Assembly (NCBI GenBank): GCA_026315105.1
Contig: CM048746.1
Coordinates: 566,011,940 to 566,075,939 of the forward strand
Source: Locusta migratoria
Taxonomy: Eukaryota > Arthropoda > Insecta > Orthoptera > Acrididae
Length of the DNA: 64,000 bases
Direction: 5' to 3'
A program made the position numbers and the translations under genes. Shown in pieces: positions 44,800 to 55,544 of this stretch. A model generated the notes under the pieces. It made no database searches. It was not told the origin of the DNA and saw only the letters and a program-made list of their open reading frames with translations. Every line of letters starts with the position of its first letter. The stretch's first letter is position 1.

Positions 44800-45515
44800 C
44801 CCCTATTTCATGCTAACATTCATGCCTCGTCTGATGTTATGCTTTTTACTTCAAAATCATTCTGCACCGAATCTAAGTACTTTCTTCTCGGTCTACCTAG
44901 ACTCCTCTTACCCTCCACTGCCGAGATCATGAGTCTCTTAGATAACCTTGCTTCTCCCATGCGTGTAACATTACCCCACCATCTCAGTCTGTTCGCTCTA
45001 ACTGTTTCATCTATGGTGTTCATTCCAAGTTTTTCTTTGATTTCCTCATTATGGACACCCCCTGCCATTATTCCCATCTATTAGTGCCTGCAATCATTCT
45101 TGCTACTTTGATATCTGTAACCTCTACCTTATGAATAAGGTAAGCTGTATCCACCCAACTTTCACTCCCATACAACAAAGTTGGTCGAAAGATAGAGCGG
45201 TGCACTGCTAACTTAGTCTTGGTACTGACTTTCTTGATGCAGAAGAGAGTAGATCTTAGCTGAGCACTCACTGCATTAGCTTTGCTGCACCTCCACTATG
45301 TTGCCATCCTCTGAGAAAATACGTCCCAGGTACTTTAAACTGTCTACCTGTTCTAAATTTGTTCCTCCTATTTGGCACTCAATCTGTTTAAATCTCTTGC
45401 CCACAGACATTACTTTCGTTTTAGAGATGCCGATCTTCATATCATAATCCTTGCACCTCTGATCGAGCTCTGAAATATTAGTTTGCAACCTTTCAATCGA
45501 ATCTGCCATTACAAC
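44800..45515 (-). pseudogene. Family F LINE RT, C-terminal part
   Basis: Minus strand. VVMADSIERLQTNISELDQR (about 45510-45450) directly follows the YADD box found at 46.3 kb; then DSLKYLGRIFSEDG (about 45330), LAVHRSIFRPTLLYGSESW (about 45200) and NRLRWWGNVTRM with GRPRRKYLDSV (about 45000-44860). Typical thumb and C-terminal blocks of an arthropod LINE RT. Broken by shifts near 45275 and 45070. Its 5' part is separated by a DNA transposon. Confidence 0.87.
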
Positions 45516-45518
45516 TAA

Positions 45519-46301
45519 CAAGGAAAGTACATGGGCTCGAACAAACATATCTGTATGAACGTTTGGTTACAGGATCTCTACCTACACCTCAATGTGCTGG
45601 TGGGTGTCGTTTTTCTGCAAAGCTCTGCAACCATGCTCTAGATAGGACTGTAGATGTAATTGTAGACGCCATACGTAATGCAGATATCTGAACTATAACT
45701 TATTTAATAATCATCGTACATGTTCTCTAGCGAATTGCCATAAAAAACCGTGATGATAGTTGCAACTTTAACCTTCTTCCCGAAAGACTGTTGGTATTCA
45801 CTGCCACTGCTTCCATCGCCTCTTCTCGCACTTACCGTAACACTACCGCTTGCAAGGAGTTGTTCGTCATTATCATCCCTATTATCATGAGTTTGTAACA
45901 ACAGTATCTAACTTATGATCATATTTCTGTACCTTAACAGATACGAGAAAGCATGCAAATGATTCATCTTCTACACTAATACCATCTTCACGAAGAAGGT
46001 TTCTTCGTAACTTCATCTCAACTAATCGCAATTTTATTAGCAGGACTGATTAGCAATCGCCGCCCCATCTGACGCTTCACCACCCAAATAACGTCACAAA
46101 ACGCAACTTCTGAGGCACACTGCACCGTCCCTAGTAGCGACAGGTAAAAAGTGCAATGCGGCATGGCACACGCAGAGGCCTCTAACGGACATCTGGAGAG
46201 TTTTGCAGATCGGGAGTATTACTAGTGCCATAAGGAATCTTTACATTATCACATACGATTTTAGTGTACATGTGTTTGTTCGAGCCCAAGCACTTTCCTT
46301 G
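45519..46301. mobile_element. 783-bp TIR element with TAA/TTA target duplication
   Basis: Left terminus 'caaggaaagtacatgggctc' and right terminus (read inward on the minus strand) 'caaggaaagtgcttgggctc' form terminal inverted repeats of about 31 bp with two mismatches, both continuing 'gaacaaaca'. The flanks are taa at 45516-45518 and taa at 46302-46304. Without the element, the LINE F reading is ADD-L-VVMADS in frame, proving the insertion site. A 3-bp TWA duplication fits PIF/Harbinger, but I see no DDE transposase inside; a minus frame at 45901-45704 has no known domain. Non-autonomous or decayed. Confidence 0.88.
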
Positions 46302-46424
46302 TAAGTCATCCGCATATGCGAGACTAGTTATTTTGTTTTGACCTATTTTAATCCCGCCCTGCCAGTCTACTGTTTTCAACATATGATCCATGAATAATAT
46401 GAACAAAAGTAGTGAGATGTTTAA
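46302..46424 (-). pseudogene. Family F LINE RT, YADD region
   Basis: Minus strand LLFILFMDHMLKTVDWQGGI (about 46418-46360) then KITSLAYADD (about 46335-46305): RT motif B-to-C region including the catalytic YADD box, directly ending at the inserted TIR element. 5' to this, another LINE (family G) begins in the opposite orientation. Confidence 0.87.
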
Positions 46425-47852
46425 GATTAAAACCCCAAGGCTCCGTCCTCTCTCCCCTCCTCTATCTCCTTTATTCTGCCGACGTGCCTCAACCCAAACC
46501 TCCCATCTATCTCCTTCAATATGCTGACGGGACCGCCTTCCTAGCCCTCGCCCCCTCCCTTGCCCGTTCCCAGGTTTTGCTCCATTCCACCTCACGGAGT
46601 TCGCCTTGTGGTGTAACCGGTGGCTCCTATCCGTAAATCCAGACAAATCCCAGGCAATTGTCATAAGTCGTACCATCCGCTCCTTCCGTCTCCACGATTT
46701 CTATCTTACCCTCCACAACCGGCCAATCCGTCACACCCCCACCCTCAAATACCGTGGCCTTACCCTTGACCGCAAACTTTCCTGGACCCCGTACCTCAAA
46801 TCCCTCCGTGAGAAAGCTCTGTCCCGCCTCAACCTCCTTAAACTCCTTACCGGCCGGACGTGGGGCCTCCACCCTTCCACCGTCCTTAACACCTATAAAT
46901 CCATTATGCACCCCGTCCTCTGTTCCTTCCACCCCGCCTGGATATCGACCCCTCCTACCTTCTAAAAATACTTACAGATCCTGGAACGCCACGCCCTCCG
47001 CCTCGCATACCATATCCGACTCCCTTCCCCCACGCGGATCCTCTATGACCTAATCCCCTTCCCTCCTCTCCTGCAACACCTCGAATATCTCCGACTCCTT
47101 TACTCCACCAAACTATCCCTCCTACATTCACTCTGTGTCCTTTCCCAGGGCAACTTCCGCACCCTTCCCTTACAGGATGACGAACTTCGCCCCGATATCT
47201 ACCCCTCCTACCAACTCTGATCCCTTTCATGTAGCGTCAGCGCCCCTCCCCCTTCCCCTATCCCCTCCCTTCCCCCCGCTGGCTGCCCCTATCCCACACC
47301 CAGGGTCTCGCCCAGCCCCCTTCCCCCTTCCTCCCCTCCCTTCCACTCCCCTCCCCCTCCCATCCCTTCCCCCTAGCCCCCATCCCCCGCACTGCGGGGG
47401 CGTCTCGACATTTTAATTAGTGCTCCAGAGTGTTCGTGACTAGTGATGTTTGGATGTGTTTTTAACCTGTGGCTCGCCGACAACGTCCGACATATTTTTT
47501 ACCGTGTGCACCGTCCACCTGTCTTCGTTTTGCGCGTGTGTGTCCATCAATGTACTTTTACTCGTCACCATGGCTCTAAACAGTTTTATGAATATAGAGT
47601 GTGTATTTTATCTCCGCCTTCTTGTCTCTGTCCTCCAAATATTTTGTCTGTAAGTTTGTCTTTTTACTGTTCTCCAATTTTCACCTTGTCTGTCGTTTTA
47701 ATTCTGCAAATTTTATTCCGTGTTTCATGTTCATTACCACTTATCATTTACATGTATCTCTCAGGGCTGAAGAGCAGCCACCGAAGCTGCTGCCAGCCTG
47801 CTGCCTGAAGTTACGGGTAGCATTAAAACATCAATAAAGGAAAAAAATACAT
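46425..47852 (+). pseudogene. Family G LINE, RT 3' half and 3' UTR
   Basis: Cytosine-rich LINE. PQGSVLSPLLYLLYSADVPQ (46432), YLLQYADGTAFLALAP (motif C with DD changed to DG, about 46512), WCNRWLLSVNPDKSQAIVIS (46607), LKYRGLTLDRKLSWTPYLK (about 46747) and LRLAYHIRLPSPTRILYDL (about 46999). After a proline-rich C-terminal stretch (47230-47400) the 3' UTR carries 'agggctgaagagcagccacc' (47764) and ends 'caataaaggaaaaaaatac', an A-rich tail with a poly-A-signal-like AATAAA. 5' truncated at motif B; shifts near 46610 and 46965. Confidence 0.88.
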
Positions 47853-49167
47853 TTAAATGTACAGCACTTGAACTTTATTCTACGGATGGAAGGAAAATTA
47901 TACAACCCATCCCAGTGTTGCATAAATAAAATGGGTTGGAAGCGTTGTCAGGATGGAAGGCGGAGCGGAGAAGGCTTGTGGCTCCCTAGGAAAGGGTGGC
48001 TGAATTGCAATTAAAAGATAGGATGCAAGTTAATATTTAGTATATTCTGAAATACGGGATACATGGCGGGACTCGCCCTGGGGTCGGTTGCAATGAATGA
48101 ATGCCAGTCTAAACGGATTAGAAAATGGAAAAGGTTATGGTAATGGTTACGGTTATGGTTCACACAGTTGGTGGCTGATACCGAACAGTCGCTAGGCGGG
48201 AGCGGACGGCATGCGGCCGTTCGCCCCGCACAGAGGCTAGGCCTCCGGGGTGCGTCTGTTCTGCACGAGAACTCAAACTGAAGAGAGCGAAGGACCTGAT
48301 TCTCGCACCTCTGAGTCCTACTGCAGTAGCACACGTGATCAAACGTGGGTGTCTGCTATTGGCTCCACGGTAGCATGGAAACGTCAGTAGTTTCAGTACG
48401 GACGCCAGAAGGGTGGCGTGATTTTAGAATCAGCATTCAATACTGGTTCTGGCCGGATCTGTCCTGCAAGATGGACAGGCTTGGTCACGTTGTCAAGGCG
48501 TATGTCGCGGCGGAAGAACACTTGTAAAACTTAGGCGAAGTTTTGAAATAAATTTTTTGAATTATTTCCCTAGCCTGTTTTAGACTGGCTGGTCATCCTG
48601 TACACTCCCTCCCCCTTCCCTAGAAGTGGTGACTCACAAAGTTTACATGGATGCCAGACACTCCTGGGAAGAACGGGTTGCCCGAAAGGGGACCTAGTAA
48701 CTAAAGGAGGAATGTGCTACAATGAAATCTTATTTAGTGTGAATGTGAGGGGAGTTACATGTAGTCAGATTTGGCTTTCAGGTATACAACAAAATTAGGA
48801 AATGTCATAACTCTTCAGAAATATGTCGAACCATGAATTGAATAACGTAAAAATTCAAACCAATTAACAGGGAATGGAATGTTACATTTAAAATTAACGC
48901 TTGTTTCACATGTTACGTGTCATTACTAAATTTGGTGAAATCAAAGTGTTGACACTGGCCAAACTGAATCAGCATGGGTCTTCTAATGGTTACAGGTGCT
49001 CCTAGAAATGTGTGGATGTTTGTGTTGTTTGGTAAATATTAATCTCGTTATTATACAGTGGAACAAATGTGAAATAAGAGGCTCAATGAAATCAATCCAA
49101 CAGGAAACTGACAAATACACACCATTTTAAAATGCTTATAATCCGACTGGATTCTGAGAATCGTCAT
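47853..49167. other. Unassigned stretch
   Basis: No gene recognised. 47870-48540 has moderate GC with phrases such as 'ggcgggactcgccctggggt' and a short 'ggttatggtaatggttacgg' patch. 48550-49167 is AT-rich. May include decayed repeats I cannot name. Confidence 0.35.
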
Positions 49168-50617
49168 ATGTGCCTTACTCTTCGTCAGCAATGGTAATAC
49201 TACCGACGACAGTGCTGCTAAGGCAGAATTACCTTTTTACAACTGTCACTTCCGCGACCAATCCCCGCGTGGCGTTTTTCTCTTCCCCCTCTCCTCTCTC
49301 ATGGTTCAACCCTCGAGGCTGATAGGCAACTTGTACCGTGCAGAGACGCAGCGTGTCAGTCTTAATTTGATTTGTTTCATTATTTTTGGTACCGTGGCTA
49401 AGCTTCACAAGGGTAGCTTAAGCACCTGTTGGACAAGTAGTCTGGCGAAGCGTATTCTGTTTGTAGGTCATGAATTAAACTTTATTCACATGAAGTGATG
49501 CCATCGACAAGGGATCTCAAATCGATTCCATATTTCTGGATTTCCGGAAGGCTTTTGATATTGTACCCCACAAGCGGCTTCTAATGAAATTGCGTGCTTA
49601 TGGAATATCTCCCCAATTGTGCGATTGGATTCACGATTTACTATCAGAAAGGACACAGTTCGTTGTAATTGACGGTAAGTCATCGAGTAAAACAGAAGTG
49701 ATATCTGGCGTTCCACAGGGAAGCGTTATAGGTCCCCTACTCTTCCTCGTGTTTATAAACGATTTAGGAGATAATCTGAATAGCTCCCTTAGACTGTTCG
49801 CGGATGATGCTGTCGTTTATCGGTCAGTGAAGTCAACAGAGGATCAAAAGCAACTGCAAAGCGATTTAGACAAAATTTCTACTTGGTGCGAAAAATGGCA
49901 ATTGACACTAAATAAAGAAAAGTGTGAAGTAATAGACATGACCACTAAAAGAAATCCGCTGAACTTCAATTACGCGATAAATCAGTCAAACCTTAAGGTC
50001 GTAAATTCTACCAAATACCTAGGAGTTACAATTACGAACAACTTTGACTGGAGAGAACACATAGAAAATATTGTGGGGAAGGCGAACCAAAGGTTACGTT
50101 TCATTGGCAGAACGCTTAGAAGATGCACCAGCTCCACCAAAGAGACTGCCTACATCACACTTGTGCGTCCTCTCTTGGAGTACTGTTGCCCCTTGTGGAA
50201 CCCTCACCAGGTGGGACTGACGGAATATATTGAGAAGGTTCAGAGAAGGGCAGCTCGTTTTGTTTTATCACGTTACGGGGGGGGGGGGGGGGGGGGAAGC
50301 ACGTTGCACGAATTGGGGTGGAAATCATTAAAAGAAAGACGTTATTCATTGCGGCGTGATCTGTTTGCGAAGTTTCAATCACCGACTTTTAGTTCTGAAT
50401 GTGAAAACATTTTGCTAGCACCCACCTACTTAGGGAGACATGATCATCCCAATAAAATAAGAGAAATCAGATCGAAAACGGAACGATTTTGGTGTTCTTT
50501 CTTCCCGCGCGCTATTAGAGAATGGAACGGTAGAGAAAAGTTATGAAAGTGGTTAATGAACCCTCTGCCAGGCACTTAAATGTGATTTGCAGAGTATCTA
50601 TGTAGATGTAGATGTAG
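49168..50617 (+). pseudogene. Chimeric family A LINE with a foreign 5' segment
   Basis: A short LINE A piece (49168-49228: SNGNTTDDSAAKAEL) is followed by about 260 bp of non-LINE sequence (49229-49490), and then LINE A resumes at the motif A region. The frame 49584-50546 (320 residues) holds MKLRAYGISPQLCDWIHDLL, motif B GVPQGSVIGPLLFLVFINDL, motif C LRLFADDAVVYRS and the thumb (STKYLGVTITNNFDWREH) to FPRAIREWNGR. The 3' UTR 'cctctgccaggcacttaaat' and a gtagat-repeat tail (50555-50617) are complete. Compared with 1-2324, LINE positions 501-976 are missing. RT fingers are lost, so it is inactive despite its long open frame. Confidence 0.9.
50277..50296 (+). repeat. G20 homopolymer inside the LINE reading frame
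   Basis: A run of 20 G replaces the text that encodes 'RGDSVTEMIQ' in the 1-2324 copy, giving a poly-glycine stretch while keeping the frame open. Could be a real expansion or a sequencing/assembly artefact. Confidence 0.85.
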
Positions 50618-51056
50618 AAAGCCGAGCGTGTGTCGCATCCGCTGCGACCCGCAGACGGCGGTGCGCAAGATATGCGGGTATCGTGGCTGAGTGTTTTCCT
50701 TTAGCCCGCGGCCATTACGGTCCCGCCGCCGCCTCGGCAGGCATTTGTCTCCTCCGGCGCAAAATCGCACTCAGCCTCCCGCAAATGGAACGGAAGCGAG
50801 GTTCTGGCGCGCTCTCCAGCGGCGGAGTGAAACGCACCTCCGTCCGGATCCACTTGTCCCGCACCTGACTCCTCACAACCCGCGCGGACAGCTCTGCCGC
50901 CGTCGTCAGCTGGCTGTCTGCGCATCCCAGACACTCTGCCTTCACGAAATATCCCCGCCGTGTCCGTCGCTACTGAAGCAATCTCGCTCTCAGACGCAAA
51001 AGTGCTATAAGGAGCGATCGGAGACTTTCCGTCTGAGGGGAGCGTACGAGGTTAGG
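50618..51056. other. GC-rich island, no gene recognised
   Basis: GC- and CpG-rich with several overlapping open frames on both strands (up to about 140 codons), which is expected from base composition. None shows a recognisable domain. Followed by an A-rich tract with G interruptions (51057-51094). Confidence 0.35.
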
Positions 51057-51317
51057 AAAAAAAAAAAAAAAGAAAAAAAAAAAGAAAAAAAAAACATTCT
51101 GGAGCATTCGTAATGTCCCGCCAGTGAAGTGTTGCAGAATGTGGTAAATGTCTAGCTGCCGGAAGTTTCATTTTAGTATGTCTGTTACTGTTGTTCAGTG
51201 CTGTATTGAGAAAAAAATTGCTCCGCGCAGTTTTCAAATTTCCAGATACATCTACATTTACATACATACTCCGCAATTCACCATAAGGTGCGTGGCGGAG
51301 GGTACACTGTACCACTA

Positions 51318-52712
51318 CTAGGCATTTCCTTTCCTATTCCACTCCCAAATTGAACGAGGAAAAAAAGAATGCCTATATGCCAACGTACGAGCTCTAATTT
51401 CTCTTATCTTGTCTTTGTGATCTTTACGCGAAATGTAAGTAGGCGGCAGCAAGATCGTACTACACTCAGCTTCAAATTCCGGCCCTCTAAATTTACTTAA
51501 CAGAAATTCACGAAAAGAACGTCGTCTTTCTTCCAGCGATCCCCAATTGAGTTGCCGGAGCATTTCCGTGACACTCGCGCATTGGTCGAACCTACCGGTA
51601 ACAAATCTAGCTGCTCGCCTCTGAACCGCCTCTATGTCTTCCTTCAAACCGATCTGCTGCGGGTCCCAAATACTTGAGCAATACTCAAGACGTGGTCGTA
51701 CAAGCGTTTTATACGCGGTCTCCTTTACAGGTGAAGTACATCTTCCCAAAATTCTCCCAATAAACCGAAGTCGGCTGTCTGCCTTACTCACAACTGTCCT
51801 TACATGCTCGTTCCATTTCATATCGCTCTGCAATGTTACGCCTAGATATTTGAACGACGCGACAGCATCAAGAAGCTCACTACTGATGCTGTATTCGAAC
51901 ATTATAGGATTGTTTTTTCTACTCATGCGCATCACCTTACATTTTTCTACATTGAGAGCTAGCTGCCATTCTTCGCACCAACTAGAAATTTTATCTAAGT
52001 CAACCTGTATGCTATTACAGTCAGATACAGACGACACCCTCCCATACACCACATCATCATCAGCAAACAGCCGCAAATTACAACTTACTCTGTCCATCAG
52101 ATCATTTATATAGATAGAAAATAATAGCGGTCCTATCACACTCCCCTGGGGCACTCCTAGCTACACACTCGTCTCTGATGAACACTCGCCGTCGAGAACA
52201 ACGTACTGCGTTCTATTACTTAGGAAGTCTTCCAGTCAGTCACAAATCTGTGAACCTATTCCATAAGCCCGTATCTTCGTTAGCAGTCTGCAGTGTGGCA
52301 CCGTGGCGAACGCCTTTTTGAAGTCGAGAAAAACACAATCCGCCTGTTGCCCTTCGTCCATGGCTCGCAAGATGTCATGTGAGAAAAGGGCAAGCTGAGT
52401 TTCACATGAACGATGTTTCCTAAACCCGTGCTGATTCATGGAAAGAAGCTTTTCCGTTTCAAGGAAATTTACTATATTCGAACTGAGAATATGCTCCAAA
52501 ATTCTACATGGAACCGATGTCAAGGATATTGGCCTGTAATTGTATGGTTCAGTTCTCTTTCCTTTCTTATACACGGGAGTCACCTGCGCTTTTTTCCAAT
52601 CACTAGGAACTTTGCGCTGAATTAAAGATTCGCTATAAATGCAAGCTAAGTAGGGGGCCAATGCCGCAGAATAGTCTTTGTAAAACCGAACTGGTATACC
52701 ATCCGGACCAGC
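51318..52712 (-). pseudogene. Family A2 LINE reverse transcriptase
   Basis: Minus strand. SAGPDGIPVRFYKDYSAA (about 52712-52660), then VTPVYKKGKRTEPYNYRPIS (about 52580-52530), HGFRKHRSCETQLALF (about 52435-52385), motif A FLDFKKAFATVPH (about 52340-52300; the usual AFD is AFA, the metal-binding first Asp is kept), a TGA at about 52233, a TAG at about 52162, motif B PQGSVIGPLLFSIYINDL (about 52150) and motif C LRLFADDDVVYGR (about 52075). The thumb ends SIWEWNRKGNA (51318). Confidence 0.9.
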
Positions 52713-54286
52713 AGACTTTTTCGTATATTTGTGCGGTCCTCCTGCGTGAAAGATTTCTTAAAGGTTAAATTTAGAACTTCAGCTTTCCGTTTGCTTTCTT
52801 CTATTACTGCCCCGTAATGATCAACTAGTACCTGGACAGTGGGCTTTGACCCGCTTATCGATTTTACATAGGACCAGAATTTTTTCGGGTTCTCGGAAAG
52901 ATCTTTTGCTAAGGTATGGCTGTGATAATTATTGTACGCTTCACGCATCGATCTTTTTATAGACGCACGAATCTCTACTAACTTTTGCCTGTCATCATTT
53001 GCGTGTTCTTTTTTGAATCGAGAGTGCAACAGCCTTTGCTTTCTCAGCAGCTTTCTAACATTATTATTATACCACGGTGGATCTTTTCCATCCTTAATCG
53101 TCTTTACCGGCACATATTTCTCTAACCCTTCATTAACAATGCATTTAAATTTAGTCCACAATTCCTCTACATCCATAGTCCCAGAATTAAACGATGCCCA
53201 TTCATTTTCTAAGTGCGATCGTAACATTTGCTTGTCGGCTTTTCCCAACAAAAACACGCTCCTAGCCTTCTTGACTGGTTTATGAACTTTGGTCACCATC
53301 GACGCTATGACGATATCATGATCACTAATTCCTGTCTCTACACAGACATCGTTAATAAGGTCAGGCCTGTTTGTGGCTATAAGGTCTAGAATATTTCCAT
53401 TGCGCGTGGGTTGCCGGTTTAACTGCTCAAGACAGTTTTCGGAGAATGTGTCCAAAAGTAGCTCGCAAGACTGCTTGTCTGTACCGCCTGAAATGTAACT
53501 AGCGAGGTCCCAATCTATACTCTTAAGGTTGAAGTCACCTCCGACTAATATTGCATGGCCCGGATACCTATGCACTACCTGGTGTAGACTTTCCTTGAAT
53601 GATTCTAAAACTGCTACAGCAGCACTGGGGGGCCGGTAAAAACATCCAACTATTAACTTTACTTCTTTTAGCCCTGTTATGCGTGCCCAGATATCTTCAC
53701 AGTTACTTTCAACCTCGATCTCAGTAGAAACAATATCTTTGTCCACAGCGATGAACACTCCTCCTCCAGTTGTATCAGATCTATCTTTCCGATATACATT
53801 CCACGCTTCGCTAAATATTTCTGAACTTGCCACATCATCATTTAGCCAGCTTTCGGTGCCTAAAACTATCTGAGCGCAATAACTTCCATGCAGCGCTGCA
53901 AATTCGGGAACTTTGTTTCTAATACTCTGTAAGTTCGTGGCTAATATTTTTATGTTCGAATTTTTGTTCCGAACGTGGCCTGAATTCGCTGTTTGAATGC
54001 TGACAGGTGAGTGCTCATCAGAGTTAGCGCCTAGCCTAAAAAAAAACCCATGTGCACTCCACAAGTACTCTGCTACCCGAGTAGCCGCTTCCTTAGTGTA
54101 GTGCACCCCTGATCTATCTAGGGGCACCCTACAATTCCCCACCCGATAACGCAGATCCAGAAATCTGCAGCCGTGACTGTCACAGAGTCGGCGAAGCCTC
54201 TGGTTCAGACCCTCCACTCGGCTCCAAACCAAAGGACCTCGATCAACCCTGGGAACAATGCTGCAAAGCGACAGCTCTGCTTGCAC
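52646..54286 (-). pseudogene. Family A2 LINE: esterase C terminus, AP endonuclease, pre-RT
   Basis: An open frame of 546 codons. Residues 56-75 (LDRSGVHYTKEAATRVAEYL) carry the Asp/His block of an SGNH hydrolase. The endonuclease follows with all key blocks visible: ATNLQSIRNK (Asn 118), LGTESWL (Glu 145), GGDFN (Asp 251, Asn 253), ILDLIATN (Asp 301) and SDHDIV (321-323). Then KDGKDPPWYNNNVRKLLRKQ and ENPKKFWSYVKS, the pre-RT motif, up to a frameshift near codon 525. The esterase end and endonuclease are in the same frame, so they belong to one polypeptide. Confidence 0.9.
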
Positions 54287-54966
54287 CCCGCGTGCGAAGG
54301 CCGCTCGTAGGACCTGAGGATGTCCTCAGAACCCAAGCGACAAGCGTCATTGGTGCCGACGTGAGCTACGACTTGCAGTCGACTGCACCCCGCACCCTCG
54401 ATAGCCGCCGGCAAGGCCGCCTCCACATCTCGGATGAGGCCCCCCGGCAAACACACCGAGTGCACGTTGGAATTCCTTCCAGATCTGGACGCTATCTGCC
54501 TAAGGGGCTCCATCACGCGCCTGACATTGGAGCTCCCAATAACTAATAATCCCCTCCCCCCGTGCACCTGCTCGGACCCTGCTGAAGGAGTGGCCACACT
54601 TTCACTCACAGGACGAACGGGCGCGGACGGACGTCCAGCCTCCACATCGGCCTTCCGCCTCGAGCGACGCGAACGCCGTACAACCCGCCACTCCCCTTGC
54701 GGAGAAGGCAGCTCGACGACGTCCGGTACACCTGAAGGTGCCTCGGTAGCAGGGACAAAGAGCGTAGCGTGAGACACCTGAGGTGTCCCACTCGAGGCAT
54801 CTGACCCCCCACCACCGCTGCCTCCCGAGACAGCAGCCTGAAGACGGCTGACCGTAGCCAACAGCACGCTCAGCTGTTCGCGAACCGCGGCCAACTCCTC
54901 CTGCGTCCGCACACAGCAGGCACACATCCTATCCATCCTATCGATACAATTAACAGCAGTTAACAA
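54205..54966 (-). pseudogene. Family A2 LINE N-terminal part with coiled coil and SGNH esterase
   Basis: 253 codons from the ATG at 54966. Residues 13-18 are Cys-rich (RMCACC), 20-46 look like a short coiled coil (TQEELAAVREQLSVLLATVS), a Gly/Ser linker follows, then a basic patch RRSRRSRRK (98-105). The esterase starts at residue 140 with LLVIGSSNVRRV (Ser block, 144-146), LPGGLIRD (Gly block, about 173-180) and VVAHVGTND (204-207). The Asp/His block is in the next frame, after a frameshift near 54285. SGNH/GDSL-type domains are known in ORF1 of CR1/L2-like LINEs. Confidence 0.85.
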
Positions 54967-55390
54967 CTTTAAAGAAGCCTAGTACTCTAATGAAGGCGGA
55001 TGGCTGCTGACTTAGCTGTGGTCAGTGGTAACTACACTGTCGAATCAACAAAACTGAGTCCGGCAGCTTTAGCGCTGTTCACGCTGCGGTACTCGTGGCA
55101 GCTGGCACTGGACTGACTGATAACGAGCTTAGTAACGGTCTCTGACTTGTTTTGAAATACACCGGTCAAAGACGAAGACTAAACACAACGGTATTTATCA
55201 AATACGATAGAATAAACTATTAAAACAGTAGTACAAACGAAATCTGCAAGTACGCGGGAATAAACCTCTTAAAACAGTACTACCGAAAATGAACTAGACT
55301 GGCAAATTAAATTTGACACAAATTAAATTCAGATACTTAGCGCTGTTGAAGCTCCGGCACTGGTGACAGCCGGTTAAATAAAATAACCTT

Positions 55391-55544
55391 CGCGATCCAG
55401 TCTATTTTGCTCGAAAGAATTAGGGGATGAGGTGAGTTATTGTACACAATATACACATTAAAACGTATTCTATTCAGATATTCGTTACAATACTAATTTG
55501 TGTCTGATACGGTACAATATTTTGCGGTCTCAACTCCTTAGTTT
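55391..55544. other. Short spacer between two LINEs
   Basis: AT-rich, no motif recognised. Could contain the very 5' end of the A2 LINE. Confidence 0.35.

Larger units (their letters stand above)
51244..55390 (-). mobile_element. Nearly full-length LINE (family A2) with SGNH esterase, EN and RT
   Basis: The most complete retroelement here. In minus-strand order: 5' UTR (about 55390-54967), an N-terminal and esterase-like part, APE-type endonuclease, pre-RT, RT, and a 3' UTR (51318-51244) with 'tccgcaattcaccataaggt' on the plus strand and a tail of tgtagatg-type repeats. The 5' UTR shows short internal repeats ('cttaaaacagtactac' against 'attaaaacagtagtac'; two 'ttagcgctgtt' phrases). Coding is broken by at least two frameshifts (about 54285, 52710) and two stops (about 52233 and 52162), so this copy is dead, but decay is mild. 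Confidence 0.9.

Noticed and set aside
46954..47230. Gly/Arg-rich minus-strand frame as an RNA-binding protein
   Set aside because: It is the shadow of the C-rich family G LINE coding strand.
48140..48180. Telomere-like repeat
   Set aside because: The 'ggttatggtaatggttacgg' patch is short and does not match the insect TTAGG repeat.
50587..51113. Overlapping open frames of 90-140 codons in the GC-rich island as host genes
   Set aside because: They overlap on both strands, have no recognised domain and are expected from high GC content.
52300..52345. RT motif A change AFD to AFA as loss of the catalytic Asp
   Set aside because: The metal-binding Asp is the earlier one in FLD, which is retained; the change is in a conserved but different position.
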